From a bacterium (GTDB lineage Bacteria > Patescibacteriota > Minisyncoccia > Minisyncoccales > PEYH01), in the NCBI GenBank assembly GCA_021158195.1, contig JAGGVA010000020.1, positions 1-25,660 on the forward strand: a stretch of DNA of 25,660 nt. Reading direction: 5' to 3'. This document shows positions 1-6,687 of the stretch, piece after piece; position 1 is the first letter of the stretch, and every line of letters starts with the position of its first letter. Under the pieces are notes generated by a model. It worked only from the letters and a program-made list of their open reading frames with translations. It searched no databases and had not been told where the DNA came from. A program made the position numbers and the translations under genes.

Positions 1-1
1 A

Positions 2-973
2 GTAGCCGTGGGCGAGACAAAAACAATTAACTGTTGTGGTGTTTGTAGAAAAGTAAAAGTAACCAATGCTTGCGCTAAAGATATTTTTGTTCCCACAAGG
101 ACTTCTTCAGAATGGGCAGAGTTTAGAAGTAATAAGCCGAGTTGTGTTGAGTTAAGTAGCTGTACCTACACTCTTACTGTCTCAAAGACTGGTTCTGGAT
201 CAGGTACAGTTACCAGCTCTCCTTCAGGTATCAACTGTGGTTCAGATTGTTCAGAGAACTATAACGAAGGGACAACAGTTACCCTAACTGCTAACCCTAG
301 TTCTGGTTCTACTTTTGTCGGTTGGTCGGGAGATTGTTCAGGAACAGGAAGTTGTATCATAACAATGAATTCTAATAAGTCTGTTACAGTAACCTTTAAT
401 ATTTCTTGTGAGTGTAGTTCGGGTCCTTGTTGCGACGGTTGTCATTATAGACCTTCAACTTATGTTTGTAATACTTGGACAGAAACTGATTATGGATGTC
501 CATGGGGAACAGATTGCGGTGATAATGTAGGCGTGAGGACTAGAACAAATAGACGATACTGTTCAGGCACGAGTGCTTCATGTAATGGTGCAATAAGCTA
601 TGGAAGTTGGTCCTCCTGGTCAGTAGCAGATAATTGTTCTTCTACAGAAAGATGTGCTGACAACGATCCGACTTGTAACTATGACTCAAGTTGTGCTAGT
701 AGTGGCGCAGCTTTTTGTTTAAATGCTATGGACATAAGTTGTCAGACTTATTGTCAATGGAATGGATATAGTGGGTGCGATTATGTTTCTCTCTATACTT
801 ACGATTCAAAAACCAGTAACAACGCATGGAGAGCATGGGTCTATAGCGGAGGATGTACATACACTTACAAAGGAGCAGTTAACTGTAATACTATTATATA
901 TGATCAATACGCTTCTTGTTGTTGTATAGGCTGTCCTGGAATAATGGCAGCTACAGTTTGTCACTGCAAATAA
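2..973 (+). CDS. Cys-rich secreted/surface protein with InlB B-type repeat, 5' end outside window
   Basis: The frame is open to the left edge, so this is the C-terminal 323 residues of a longer protein; the GTG at 8 need not be its start. An early segment (about residues 52-132 counted from position 8) reads YTLTVSKTGSGSGTV... GINCGSDC... VTLTANPSSGSTFVGWSGDC... SVTVTFN, the pattern of the divergent InlB B-repeat/bacterial repeat family common in cell-surface proteins. The rest is very rich in Cys, Trp, Ser and Tyr with many CxxC and CC pairs (CECSSGPCCDGC, SCCCIGC), suggesting a disulfide-stabilised extracellular region. The signal peptide must lie upstream of the window. The style matches the Cys-rich protein at the right end (24826 onward). 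Substrate or partner is unknown. Family assignment of the repeat is fairly sure; the rest is unrecognised. Confidence 0.8.
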   Translation, partial: VAVGETKTINCCGVCRKVKVTNACAKDIFVPTRTSSEWAEFRSNKPSCVELSSCTYTLTVSKTGSGSGTVTSSPSGINCGSDCSENYNEGTTVTLTANPSSGSTFVGWSGDCSGTGSCIITMNSNKSVTVTFNISCECSSGPCCDGCHYRPSTYVCNTWTETDYGCPWGTDCGDNVGVRTRTNRRYCSGTSASCNGAISYGSWSSWSVADNCSSTERCADNDPTCNYDSSCASSGAAFCLNAMDISCQTYCQWNGYSGCDYVSLYTYDSKTSNNAWRAWVYSGGCTYTYKGAVNCNTIIYDQYASCCCIGCPGIMAATVCHCK

Positions 974-1023
974 ATGTAGAGAGAATTTTAAAAATCAAAT
1001 ATAATTTAAAGGCGTTAAAAAAC

Positions 1024-1491
1024 ATGGAGAAAAAACTTAAAATTTCAACAGTTATCATTTTAGGAATAATATTATTAGTGATAGCAGGAGTTTGTTTTTT
1101 AGAAAAAAAGAATGAACAGGGTGTAAAAATTAATGATAAGTTTAAACAACGAGTAAAATCATGGGAAGGGGTTCAACTTCCCCAAGATTCAATTTTATAT
1201 GATTGTTTAGGAAAAGTTGTAGAAAAGAAGGAGAATATGCTGATTATTCAAACAGTTCAAGGAGTTGCAGAGAGCGTTGATAAAATTAAAGTCTATATTA
1301 CTCCTAAGACAGAATTTACTCTTTTAACACTTAAAAAGGAAGGTGGTCAAGTATTACCTGGCAATGAAGAGAAATTTTCTTTTTCCGAGATTAAAGTTGG
1401 AGATGAAGTAGTAGTTGTTACAGAGGAGGATGTGTTAGGAAAAACAGAAATAAAAGCATTGAAAGTTAGAGCTGTTAAAAGGAGTTTTTAA
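1024..1491 (+). CDS. small membrane-anchored protein, unknown function
   Basis: The 155-residue protein starts MEKKLKIS followed by one hydrophobic segment (about residues 9-26), then a soluble, presumably extracytoplasmic domain. The same frame opens upstream at 916, but that would overlap the previous gene by 58 bases, and the ATG at 1024 directly precedes a proper anchor, so I chose it. The soluble part has alternating beta strands (CLGKVVEKKENMLIIQTV; VYITPKTEF; FSEIKVGDEVVVVTEE), resembling the small OB-like domains of DUF5666-type proteins in this group. It lies 50 bases after the Cys-rich gene and may be co-transcribed with it; a terminator hairpin follows 33 bases after the stop. The fold is inference. 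Confidence 0.75.
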   Translation: MEKKLKISTVIILGIILLVIAGVCFLEKKNEQGVKINDKFKQRVKSWEGVQLPQDSILYDCLGKVVEKKENMLIIQTVQGVAESVDKIKVYITPKTEFTLLTLKKEGGQVLPGNEEKFSFSEIKVGDEVVVVTEEDVLGKTEIKALKVRAVKRSF

Positions 1492-1524
1492 ATTAAAGAA
1501 GGAATTAATTATCAATTAAAAAGA

Positions 1525-1558
1525 GGGGCTTTCCGAGTGGATCCGGAGAGCCCCTTTT
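1525..1558. terminator. hairpin terminator within repeat copy 1
   Basis: GGGGCTTTCCG pairs with CGGAGAGCCCC (11 bp, one G-T wobble) and is followed by TTTTGTCTT on the plus strand. It can terminate the small anchored-protein gene ending at 1491. It is the same hairpin that lies past the stop of the minus-strand gene at 3045, where the T-run is read on the other strand. Confidence 0.75.
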
Positions 1559-1659
1559 GTCTTAGTTTTTTCCTTTTGGTTCTTTCGGTTCTGTTTTGTG
1601 CTTCTCCTGTCATTTTTACTCCTTTCTATACCCGAAGTCCTCAAAGGTGAGATGGTCTA
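1525..1659 (-). pseudogene. truncated copy 1 of the 167-aa-gene element (3' end only)
   Basis: Positions 1525-1617 are identical to 2952-3044. Beyond that, reading the minus strand from about 1659 to the stop at 1618-1616 gives LDHLTFEDFGYRKE*, matching LDHITVEDFGFRKE* at the end of the intact minus-strand gene 3045-3548. About 8 of the 45 coding bases differ, mostly silent or conservative, while the 93 bases past the stop do not differ. The rest of the gene is absent. This is a deletion remnant of a second element copy, not a functional gene. Confidence 0.85.
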
Positions 1660-1666
1660 GAGTAAT

Positions 1667-1748
1667 GGGGACTAAAAGGGGACTACTAAAAGGGGACTAC
1701 TACTAAAAGGGGACTTAAAAGGGGACTACTTAAAAGGGGACTGTCCCC
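1667..1748. repeat. tandem AAAAGGGGACT array ending in palindrome GGGGACTGTCCCC
   Basis: GGGGACT recurs six times, mostly preceded by AAAA and spaced by ACT or ACTACT, and the last copy runs into the palindrome GGGGACTGTCCCC (1736-1748). The palindrome resembles REP-like sequences seen in many bacteria. The array lies at the right-hand (gene-upstream) side of the truncated element copy, where the complete copy has a comparable palindrome at 3626-3642. Confidence 0.8.
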
Positions 1749-1758
1749 AAGAAAGGAT

Positions 1759-1801
1759 GGCTGAGAAGGCCTGTCTGGCAGGTCTTCCCAGCCGATTTTT
1801 T
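1759..1801 (+). terminator. long imperfect hairpin with T-run
   Basis: GGCTGAGAAGGCCTG (1759-1773) pairs with CAGGTCTTCCCAGCC (1779-1793), 15 bp with one mismatch and one wobble, followed by GATTTTTT. It has the form of a rho-independent terminator on the plus strand. No gene lies directly upstream of it, so it may belong to the repeat element or to a lost gene. Confidence 0.65.
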
Positions 1802-1946
1802 AAATTTGGCATAATTTTGATTGAAAATGATTTTGATTGAAAATAAAGGCATCTTTACTCTACTTTTGATTTAGTTGATTTAATTGAGAAAGGTTGTCAG
1901 TGAGTTATAGAAAAGGAAGTATAATGAGGGGTTTTATCTTTTTTGT

Positions 1947-1976
1947 TTGACACAAGAGGTTTTTTGAGGATAGAAT
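1947..1976 (+). promoter_or_regulatory. promoter of the mntA-hepT pair
   Basis: TTGACA (1947-1952), an 18-bp spacer and TAGAAT (1971-1976). Transcription would start about 9 bases before the ATG at 1992, giving a very short leader without a Shine-Dalgarno site. Confidence 0.6.
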
Positions 1977-1991
1977 AAAAAAAGTAAATTT

Positions 1992-2429
1992 ATGAAGATT
2001 AGATTTCATCAAAAACATATTAAGCAATTCAAGAAAATGGGAATTACAGTTATTTATCTTTTTGGTTCTTATGCTCAAAATCAAACTCATCCTTTGAGCG
2101 ATGTTGATATTGGAGTGGTTTTTGAGAATCCTGAAAAATATAAAGATAAGACAATGAAAGTTTATTTAAAATTATATGAGATTTTTAGCGATCTTCTGCC
2201 AAAAGAATATCTTAAACAGCGTTTTCAAAAAAAAGAGCATGAATTTGATATTGTTTTTTTACAGTTTGTGCCCTTTGGTTTTCAGTTTGAGGCAATAAAA
2301 AAGGGTGTAGTTTTATATGAGAAAAGCAGGAAAAAGAGATTTGATTATGAAGAATATGTGATGAAAAAATGCTCCGACCTAAAACATTTTCATAATTTGC
2401 GCTACCAGGCTATCTTAGAAAGAATATGA
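1992..2429 (+). CDS. mntA: MntA-type nucleotidyltransferase antitoxin
   Basis: The 145-residue protein belongs to the minimal nucleotidyltransferase (MNT) family. It carries the signature GSX10DXD: G25-S26, then ten residues, then D37-V-D39 (LFGSYAQN...LSDVDIGVVF). A later acidic residue in HEFDIVFL (D86) is the likely third metal ligand. In studied MntA-HepT pairs the MNT protein AMPylates a tyrosine of the HEPN toxin and so neutralises it. The stop overlaps the hepT start by ATGA (2426-2429), so the two are translationally coupled. A TTGACA/TAGAAT promoter lies just upstream. The C-terminal 35 residues are Lys-rich and not part of the core fold. Family assignment is firm; the antitoxin role follows from the family and the neighbour. 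Confidence 0.9.
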   Translation: MKIRFHQKHIKQFKKMGITVIYLFGSYAQNQTHPLSDVDIGVVFENPEKYKDKTMKVYLKLYEIFSDLLPKEYLKQRFQKKEHEFDIVFLQFVPFGFQFEAIKKGVVLYEKSRKKRFDYEEYVMKKCSDLKHFHNLRYQAILERI

Positions 2430-2851
2430 AAAATTTAGAAATAAATAAAAAAATAATTTTGGAAAGGATAGATATTATCCAGAATTCTTTGAAAAAGTTA
2501 AATCAAATGAAAAATCTAACCCCGGGGCAGTTTATGCGGGAGGAAAATTTTGCTCTTGCCGAACATTATTTAAGATATGCTCTTGAGGCAGTTTTTGATA
2601 TCTGCGCGCATATTCTATCAAGAATTCCCGGAGTTCAAGTGGATGAGTATAAAAAAATGGCAATCGAGATGGGAAAGCAAAAAATAATTCCTAAAGATTT
2701 TGCCGAGAAAACACTCTTTAAAATGGCAGGTTATAGAAACCGCCTTACTCATTTTTATTTTGAAGTAACGCCCAAAGAAATGTATGAAATTGTTAAAAAC
2801 AATCTGGGCGATTTTGAGATTTTTTTAAAACACATCAAAAAACTCCTTTAG
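2426..2851 (+). CDS. hepT: HepT-type HEPN toxin (DUF86), RNase-like
   Basis: This 141-residue, mostly helical protein has the HEPN motif RX4HXY as R104-NRLT-H109-F-Y111 within AGYRNRLTHFYFEV, the catalytic motif of DUF86/HepT proteins. Y111 sits where characterised HepT proteins are AMPylated by MntA, so both halves of the toxin-antitoxin mechanism are intact. The protein begins inside the mntA stop codon. The pair lies between two direct copies of a 93-bp repeat (1525 and 2952), which fits an accessory or mobile setting. The RNase target cannot be told from sequence. The motif is seen directly; the function follows from the family. Confidence 0.9.
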   Translation: MKNLEINKKIILERIDIIQNSLKKLNQMKNLTPGQFMREENFALAEHYLRYALEAVFDICAHILSRIPGVQVDEYKKMAIEMGKQKIIPKDFAEKTLFKMAGYRNRLTHFYFEVTPKEMYEIVKNNLGDFEIFLKHIKKLL

Positions 2852-2940
2852 AGAATTTTTTAAAATGGTTTAAAAGTGAAAAGGGGAATTATCCTTAAGA
2901 AAATAGCTTATCGGGATCTGGCTCTAGTGCCCGGTGTTTA

Positions 2941-2981
2941 ATAAAAAAACAGGGGCTTTCCGAGTGGATCCGGAGAGCCCC
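2941..2981 (-). terminator. terminator of the minus-strand 167-aa gene
   Basis: Read on the minus strand, GGGGCTCTCCG...CGGAAAGCCCC is followed by TGTTTTTTTAT (2950-2941). It ends the gene whose stop is at 3045-3047, about 65 bases upstream on that strand. Confidence 0.75.
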
Positions 2982-3044
2982 TTTTGTCTTAGTTTTTTCC
3001 TTTTGGTTCTTTCGGTTCTGTTTTGTGCTTCTCCTGTCATTTTT
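2952..3044. repeat. 93-bp repeat, copy 2 (3' flank of the 167-aa gene)
   Basis: Identical over 93 bases to 1525-1617. It begins with the GGGGCTTTCCG/CGGAGAGCCCC hairpin and runs to the stop codon of the minus-strand gene. Two extra T's separate the copies at the junction with the stop codon. Confidence 0.9.
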
Positions 3045-3548
3045 TTACTCCTTTCTAAACCCAAAGTCCTCTACGGTGATGTGGTCCAAAGATATATTAC
3101 CACATTCAATAGTGAGATATCCCATCTTGACCTTTGGATTCCCATTGAATCTTGAGGGCTGAAGAATGGTGATGGCAAGATAGAAAGTATCGTTTCCACA
3201 CTTACGGCACTTTACTACATCAACATTTTTTGGCATGCCAGAGAGAGGAAAATTATGAAGACGAGGAGAGAAAGTTTTACCTTCTGGGTCCACAAATGAG
3301 AACTTAAACCATGGAACCCCGCCTCTCATAGCGAGATATTGCTTGTCAGAAGTTTTGGATTGATGCCGAAAAGCGAAAACGATGGCTTCGATAATCCTGC
3401 GAGATTGAAGGTCAAAACTTGCAAGCAGTGCGGAAAGATTTTGAGGGCAAGAGATAAGTGCCGCAAAAAGATCCTGAGTGTGACGGATAGCTTTAATCTC
3501 AGGAGAAGCACGACTCCTGCCTTGCTTTTGATGTAGTTCAGTAGGCAT
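3045..3548 (-). CDS. unrecognised 167-aa protein with CxxC motif, in a self-contained element
   Basis: I do not recognise this family. The start ATG (3548-3546) follows AGGGAGGTG at a normal distance, one of only two strong Shine-Dalgarno sites in the window. Upstream is TTGACA-16-TATTCT and downstream a hairpin terminator. The N-terminal half is basic and helical; the C-terminal half has KCRKCGNDTFYLAI, then GYLTIECGN and a conserved tail LDHITVEDFGFRKE, suggesting a small beta-rich domain with a partial zinc site. There is no HUH motif, DDE triad or recombinase Arg/Tyr set, so it is not an obvious transposase. A second, truncated copy at 1616-1659 keeps the tail with mainly silent and conservative changes, supporting this reading frame. 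GC looks about half, above its neighbours, which suggests transfer. Confidence 0.75.
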   Translation of the reverse strand: MPTELHQKQGRSRASPEIKAIRHTQDLFAALISCPQNLSALLASFDLQSRRIIEAIVFAFRHQSKTSDKQYLAMRGGVPWFKFSFVDPEGKTFSPRLHNFPLSGMPKNVDVVKCRKCGNDTFYLAITILQPSRFNGNPKVKMGYLTIECGNISLDHITVEDFGFRKE

Positions 3549-3583
3549 TTCGTTTCACCTCCCTTGTGAATGTTCTATCATTT

Positions 3584-3611
3584 AGAATATTCTTTTTAAA
3601 ATTTTTGTCAA
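3584..3611 (-). promoter_or_regulatory. promoter and Shine-Dalgarno of the 167-aa gene
   Basis: On the minus strand TTGACA (3611-3606), a 16-bp spacer and TATTCT (3589-3584). The Shine-Dalgarno AGGGAGGTG lies at 3564-3556, seven bases before the ATG at 3548. Confidence 0.65.
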
Positions 3612-3625
3612 GCGCCAATTTTTGG

Positions 3626-3642
3626 CAGGGGTCAGACCCCTG
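3626..3642. repeat. REP-like palindrome CAGGGGTCAGACCCCTG
   Basis: A 7-bp perfect stem around a 3-base centre, resembling REP-type palindromes. It lies just upstream of the promoter of the minus-strand element gene, the same relative place as the GGGGACTGTCCCC palindrome (1736) beside the truncated copy. Confidence 0.7.
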
Positions 3643-3671
3643 TCAGTTTATATTCTTCTGTGGAAAACTTT

Positions 3672-3701
3672 TTGCTTGTATAAACAAATTTGTGTTAAAA
3701 T
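3672..3701 (+). promoter_or_regulatory. putative promoter of the surface-protein gene
   Basis: TTGCTT (3672-3677), 18-bp spacer, TAAAAT (3696-3701), 26 bases before the ATG at 3727. The match is moderate. Confidence 0.4.
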
Positions 3702-3726
3702 AATAAGAGAATTAAATAAAGAAATA

Positions 3727-5130
3727 ATGAATAAGAAACTCTTATCTTCAATGATAATTGTAAGCATTCTATGTGTATTAGGTGTTTTTGTCTTTCAAAA
3801 TTTGAAAAAACCTACAGAAGAGGTAAAGGCAGGAAGTGCTCATAATGTCTTTGGTTTTGCCTGGGCAGGAGTTCCGCAGGCAAGCGGAGAAAAGTTGGGA
3901 TTGGGTTGGATTAGTTTTAATTCCGCAAATTGTGATGCTAATAATGATCAACATTCGGACGGATCACCGGCCGGTTGTCCTCCTGCGGGAACATTAATGG
4001 CTGACTACGGTGTCAATATCGAACCAGACGGAAATCTTTCCGGTTACGCCTATTTTGATATGGATGATCCGAACACACCAGAGCATGAAGTTGGCTGGAT
4101 TGATTTTGACCCTAGCGGTCCATATCCGAATTGTCCATCTACTACTTGTCCGGGAGGATCTCCAGATTATTCGGCTTATGTGGATATTTCTGGAAAAGTA
4201 ACCGGATGGGCAAGAGCCTTAAACCAGGATGGTGGCTGGGATGGTTGGATTTTATTAGGACCAATTATTAAAAATGGAACCGATTACGGAGTTTATATTG
4301 ATCCTGCAACTGGCCAATTTCATGGCTGGGCTTGGGGAGATGATGTAATGGGCTGGATTAGTTTCAACTGCGACAATCCCGAATCAGGTAATGTATGCAC
4401 TCAATCAGATTACAAAGTCTATACTACTTTCTCTTTCAATTCACCTCCGGAAGTACAAAATCGGCATATTTCCTCAGAAAATTATTGTGTTGCTGAACAA
4501 ACAGGAAGGATTGTGTTTGAATGGACATATTCTGACCCAGATTCAGACCCAGAAACAAGGTTTGATTTTAGAATTAACGACACAAACAATGTTAACGATC
4601 CCAACCCAGAAGTAGATAGAACTATTTCGGGACTTAATAACCCTTCACCAACTACTAACAATCAATCTGTTTTTGTTGTTTCTTCACCTCAACCTGACAA
4701 ACTTCAATACAACAAAACCTATTACTGGTGGGTAAGAGTTTGGGATAGCCAAGGAAATAATTCTGATTGGCAATATGGAGGAAGTTTTACCACTAAACCT
4801 CATGCTTATCCTTATGTATCGTTTAGTTGGAATCCTGAAGAACCAGCAGTAGAAGAGGTTGTTCTATTTATTAATCAAAGCAAATGTTACGATAATTTCA
4901 ACAATGAAGTAAATTGTTCATCTTATCTCTGGACAATTCCTCCAACTGCTGAGTTTACCAATGGAACTGATCAAACCTCAAAAGATCCTCAAGTTATCTT
5001 TCATGAGACAGGAGAAGATATACCTATTACTTTACGCGTAACAGATGCATCGGGTTATTCTTGTGAGAAAACAATCAATATTCAAATAAATGCACCTCTG
5101 CCGGGTTGGATTGAAGTTCCGCCAAGATAA
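3727..5130 (+). CDS. secreted/anchored surface protein with Fn3-like and PKD-like domains
   Basis: The 467-residue protein starts MNKKLLSSMIIVSILCVLGVFVF, a signal or anchor segment; the same frame is open back to 3622, but that stretch lies before this typical signal and is unlikely to be coded. Residues ~45-240 contain repeated Gly/Trp motifs (FGFAWAG, GLGWISFN, VGWIDFD, VTGWARA, HGWAWGDDVMGWISFN), a pattern common in Parcubacteria surface proteins. Next come a fibronectin type III-like domain (about PPEVQNRHI to SDWQYGGSF, with YYWWVRVWDSQGN) and a PKD-like domain (YPYVSFSWNPEEP... SYLWTIPP... ITLRVTDASGY). It ends GWIEVPPR with no sorting motif I recognise. Probably exposed on the cell surface; ligand unknown. 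A reported Fn3/PKD hit would confirm the domain calls. Confidence 0.8.
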   Translation: MNKKLLSSMIIVSILCVLGVFVFQNLKKPTEEVKAGSAHNVFGFAWAGVPQASGEKLGLGWISFNSANCDANNDQHSDGSPAGCPPAGTLMADYGVNIEPDGNLSGYAYFDMDDPNTPEHEVGWIDFDPSGPYPNCPSTTCPGGSPDYSAYVDISGKVTGWARALNQDGGWDGWILLGPIIKNGTDYGVYIDPATGQFHGWAWGDDVMGWISFNCDNPESGNVCTQSDYKVYTTFSFNSPPEVQNRHISSENYCVAEQTGRIVFEWTYSDPDSDPETRFDFRINDTNNVNDPNPEVDRTISGLNNPSPTTNNQSVFVVSSPQPDKLQYNKTYYWWVRVWDSQGNNSDWQYGGSFTTKPHAYPYVSFSWNPEEPAVEEVVLFINQSKCYDNFNNEVNCSSYLWTIPPTAEFTNGTDQTSKDPQVIFHETGEDIPITLRVTDASGYSCEKTINIQINAPLPGWIEVPPR

Positions 5131-5132
5131 AC

Positions 5133-5161
5133 TTGCATTAATTTAAAAGATTTGTTATATT
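5133..5161 (+). promoter_or_regulatory. promoter of rpmF
   Basis: TTGCAT (5133-5138), 17-bp spacer, TATATT (5156-5161), immediately after the surface-protein stop and 30 bases before the rpmF ATG. Confidence 0.6.
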
Positions 5162-5191
5162 GGGAAGCAGTTTTAGTTGGAAAGATTTGAT

Positions 5192-5446
5192 ATGGCAGTT
5201 CCAAAACAAAGAAAAACAAAATCGAGAAGAAATCAAAGAAGGATGCATATTTTTATTAAAGCACCCAAACTTTTAAGTTGTCCAAAATGTGGCAAACCGA
5301 TGCTGCCACACCGAGTATGTAAAAACTGCGGTTATTATAAAGGAAATCAGGTGATTGATGTTTTTAAAAAACTTACTAAAAAGGAGAAGAAGAAAAAAGA
5401 AAGGGAATTGAAAGCAGCACAAAAAAAGCACCCAAAAAAGAGTTAA
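5192..5446 (+). CDS. rpmF: 50S ribosomal protein L32
   Basis: MAVPKQRKTKSRRNQRR is the classic L32 start, and a CPKC...CKNC zinc ribbon follows (CPKCGKPMLPHRVCKNCGYY), so this is the four-Cys form. The 84-residue protein is longer than the usual ~60 because of a Lys-rich C-terminal tail after the KGNQVIDV segment. The ATG at 5192 is chosen over an upstream TTG because L32 begins MAVP. It heads the block rpmF-nusB-rnc-rpsP, with a promoter just upstream. L32 is a large-subunit protein near the peptidyl transferase region. Assignment is secure. Confidence 0.96.
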   Translation: MAVPKQRKTKSRRNQRRMHIFIKAPKLLSCPKCGKPMLPHRVCKNCGYYKGNQVIDVFKKLTKKEKKKKERELKAAQKKHPKKS

Positions 5447-5509
5447 GTATGGAAGAACTCTCAAGAAAGTAAATTTTTAATTTTTAATTTTGAATTTTTA
5501 ATTGTTGTT

Positions 5510-5977
5510 ATGGGTTCAAGACATTTAGCAAGAAGCATTGCTTTACAATCTTTATACGAATGGGATTTCTATAATAAAGAAAAGAATTTAGAAGAGATCA
5601 CAGAAAAGAATATAAAAGAATTTGGAGCAGGGTTAGACGAGGTTGATTTTGTAAAAAGAATTGTGGAAGGTGTTAAAGAAAAGATTGAGTATCTTGATGC
5701 TATTATAGAAAAGACAGCCCCTGAGTGGCCCATAGAGCAGATCTCTATTGTAGATAGAAATGTTCTCAGAATAGGATTGTTTGAACTTTTGTTTGCTGAC
5801 AAAAAAGAAGTTCCGCCAAAGGTTGCTATTAATGAAGCGATAGAGTTGGCAAAAGGTTTTGGAGGTGAATCTTCCGGGCGGTTTATTAACGGAGTTTTGG
5901 GAACGGTTTTCAGAGAACTTCAGGCAAAAGAGAAAAAAGAAAATTCAGAAGAAAAACAAAACAAAAAAGATGAATGA
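5510..5977 (+). CDS. nusB: transcription antitermination factor NusB
   Basis: MGSRHLARSIALQSLYEWDF matches the NusB N-terminal helix (R..AR..ALQ.LY.WD). The C-terminal half has the family's VDRNVLRIGLFELLF and VPPKVAINEAIELAKGFGGESSGRFINGVLG. NusB binds boxA RNA with S10 during rRNA antitermination. The 155 residues are normal length plus a short Lys/Glu tail. Its last 8 bases overlap the rnc start, suggesting coupled translation. The 60-bp gap from rpmF is an AT-only filler repeat (5471-5502) and shows no Shine-Dalgarno site. Confidence 0.96.
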   Translation: MGSRHLARSIALQSLYEWDFYNKEKNLEEITEKNIKEFGAGLDEVDFVKRIVEGVKEKIEYLDAIIEKTAPEWPIEQISIVDRNVLRIGLFELLFADKKEVPPKVAINEAIELAKGFGGESSGRFINGVLGTVFRELQAKEKKENSEEKQNKKDE

Positions 5978-6686
5978 AAAAGATTATAGGAAATTTGAAA
6001 CTTTAGAAAAAAAACTTAATATTTTTTTTGATAATAAAGATTTATTAGTTCAAGCATTTTGTCACAGGTCTTATCTGAACGAGCATCCGGAATTTACACT
6101 CAATCACAACGAGAGATTGGAATTTTTGGGAGATGCGGTCATAGAACTTGTTGTTAGTGAATTTCTCTTTGAGAATTATCCAGACAAAAGAGAAGGATTA
6201 TTAACTAGTTGGAGAGCAGCGTTAGTTAATAGTAAGTCTTTGTCAGAATTGGCTGAGGAATTAGGTTTTGGAAGTTATCTTCTTTTATCAAAGGGAGAGA
6301 AAAAAGAAGCCCAAAAGAAAGAAAAATCATATTATGAGATTTTGGCAAATACTTTTGAGGCATTTATAGGCGCTCTTTATTTAGATAAAGGTTATAGTGC
6401 TTGCCAGCGGTTTTTAAAAAAGCACCTCTTGAAAAAATTACCAGATATTATTAAGAATAATTTATACAAAGATTCAAAGAGCAAATTACAAGAAATAGCC
6501 CAAGAGAAAGAAAGAATAACACCAAGTTACAAAATTCTAAAAGAATGGGGGCCTGATCATAATAAGCATTTTGTCGCGGGAGTATACTTTAACGAGGAGT
6601 TGGTAGCCAAAGGCGAGGGTTCTTCAAAAAAAGAGGCAGAAGAAGAGGCGGCAAGGAAGGCACTTCAAGAAAAAGGATGGGAATAA
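5970..6686 (+). CDS. rnc: ribonuclease III
   Basis: The 238-residue protein has the RNase III domain first: signature NERLEFLGDAVIEL (residues 48-60) with the conserved Glu and Asp, then ANTFEAFIGALYLD (126-139). A double-stranded RNA-binding domain follows from about 168 (DSKSKLQEIAQ... GSSKKEAEEEAARKAL). It processes rRNA precursors and double-stranded RNA. The start at 5970 overlaps the nusB stop; the same frame is open further upstream only inside nusB. One oddity: the position of E. coli Asp114, normally in A-D-x-x-E, is Asn127 here, while the essential Glu (E130) is kept. Family is certain; the effect of the Asn is unknown. Confidence 0.95.
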   Translation: MNEKDYRKFETLEKKLNIFFDNKDLLVQAFCHRSYLNEHPEFTLNHNERLEFLGDAVIELVVSEFLFENYPDKREGLLTSWRAALVNSKSLSELAEELGFGSYLLLSKGEKKEAQKKEKSYYEILANTFEAFIGALYLDKGYSACQRFLKKHLLKKLPDIIKNNLYKDSKSKLQEIAQEKERITPSYKILKEWGPDHNKHFVAGVYFNEELVAKGEGSSKKEAEEEAARKALQEKGWE

Positions 6687-6687
6687 T

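Larger units (their letters stand above)
1492..1991. other. 500-bp gene-free stretch between the small anchored protein and the TA pair
   Basis: No convincing gene lies here. In order it holds: a terminator hairpin that is the left end of a truncated repeat element (1525-1659), an array of AAAAGGGGACT units ending in a GGGGACTGTCCCC palindrome (1667-1748), a long imperfect hairpin with a T-run (1759-1801), about 145 bp of AT-rich sequence in which I see nothing, and the promoter of the mntA-like gene (1947-1976). The minus-strand frame at 1905-2090 overlaps mntA and has no family features. Confidence 0.7.

Noticed and set aside
2934..3155. Plus-strand open frame of 73 codons over the repeat
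   Set aside because: It lies antisense to the 167-aa gene, which has promoter, Shine-Dalgarno and terminator; the frame runs through a terminator hairpin.
3339..3536. Plus-strand frame with a CKQCGK motif
   Set aside because: It is antisense to the 167-aa gene, has no start signals, and the truncated copy supports the minus-strand frame.
3045..3548. REP-associated (RAYT/Y1) transposase
   Set aside because: The length is similar and REP-like palindromes are nearby, but the protein has no HUH motif or catalytic Tyr context.
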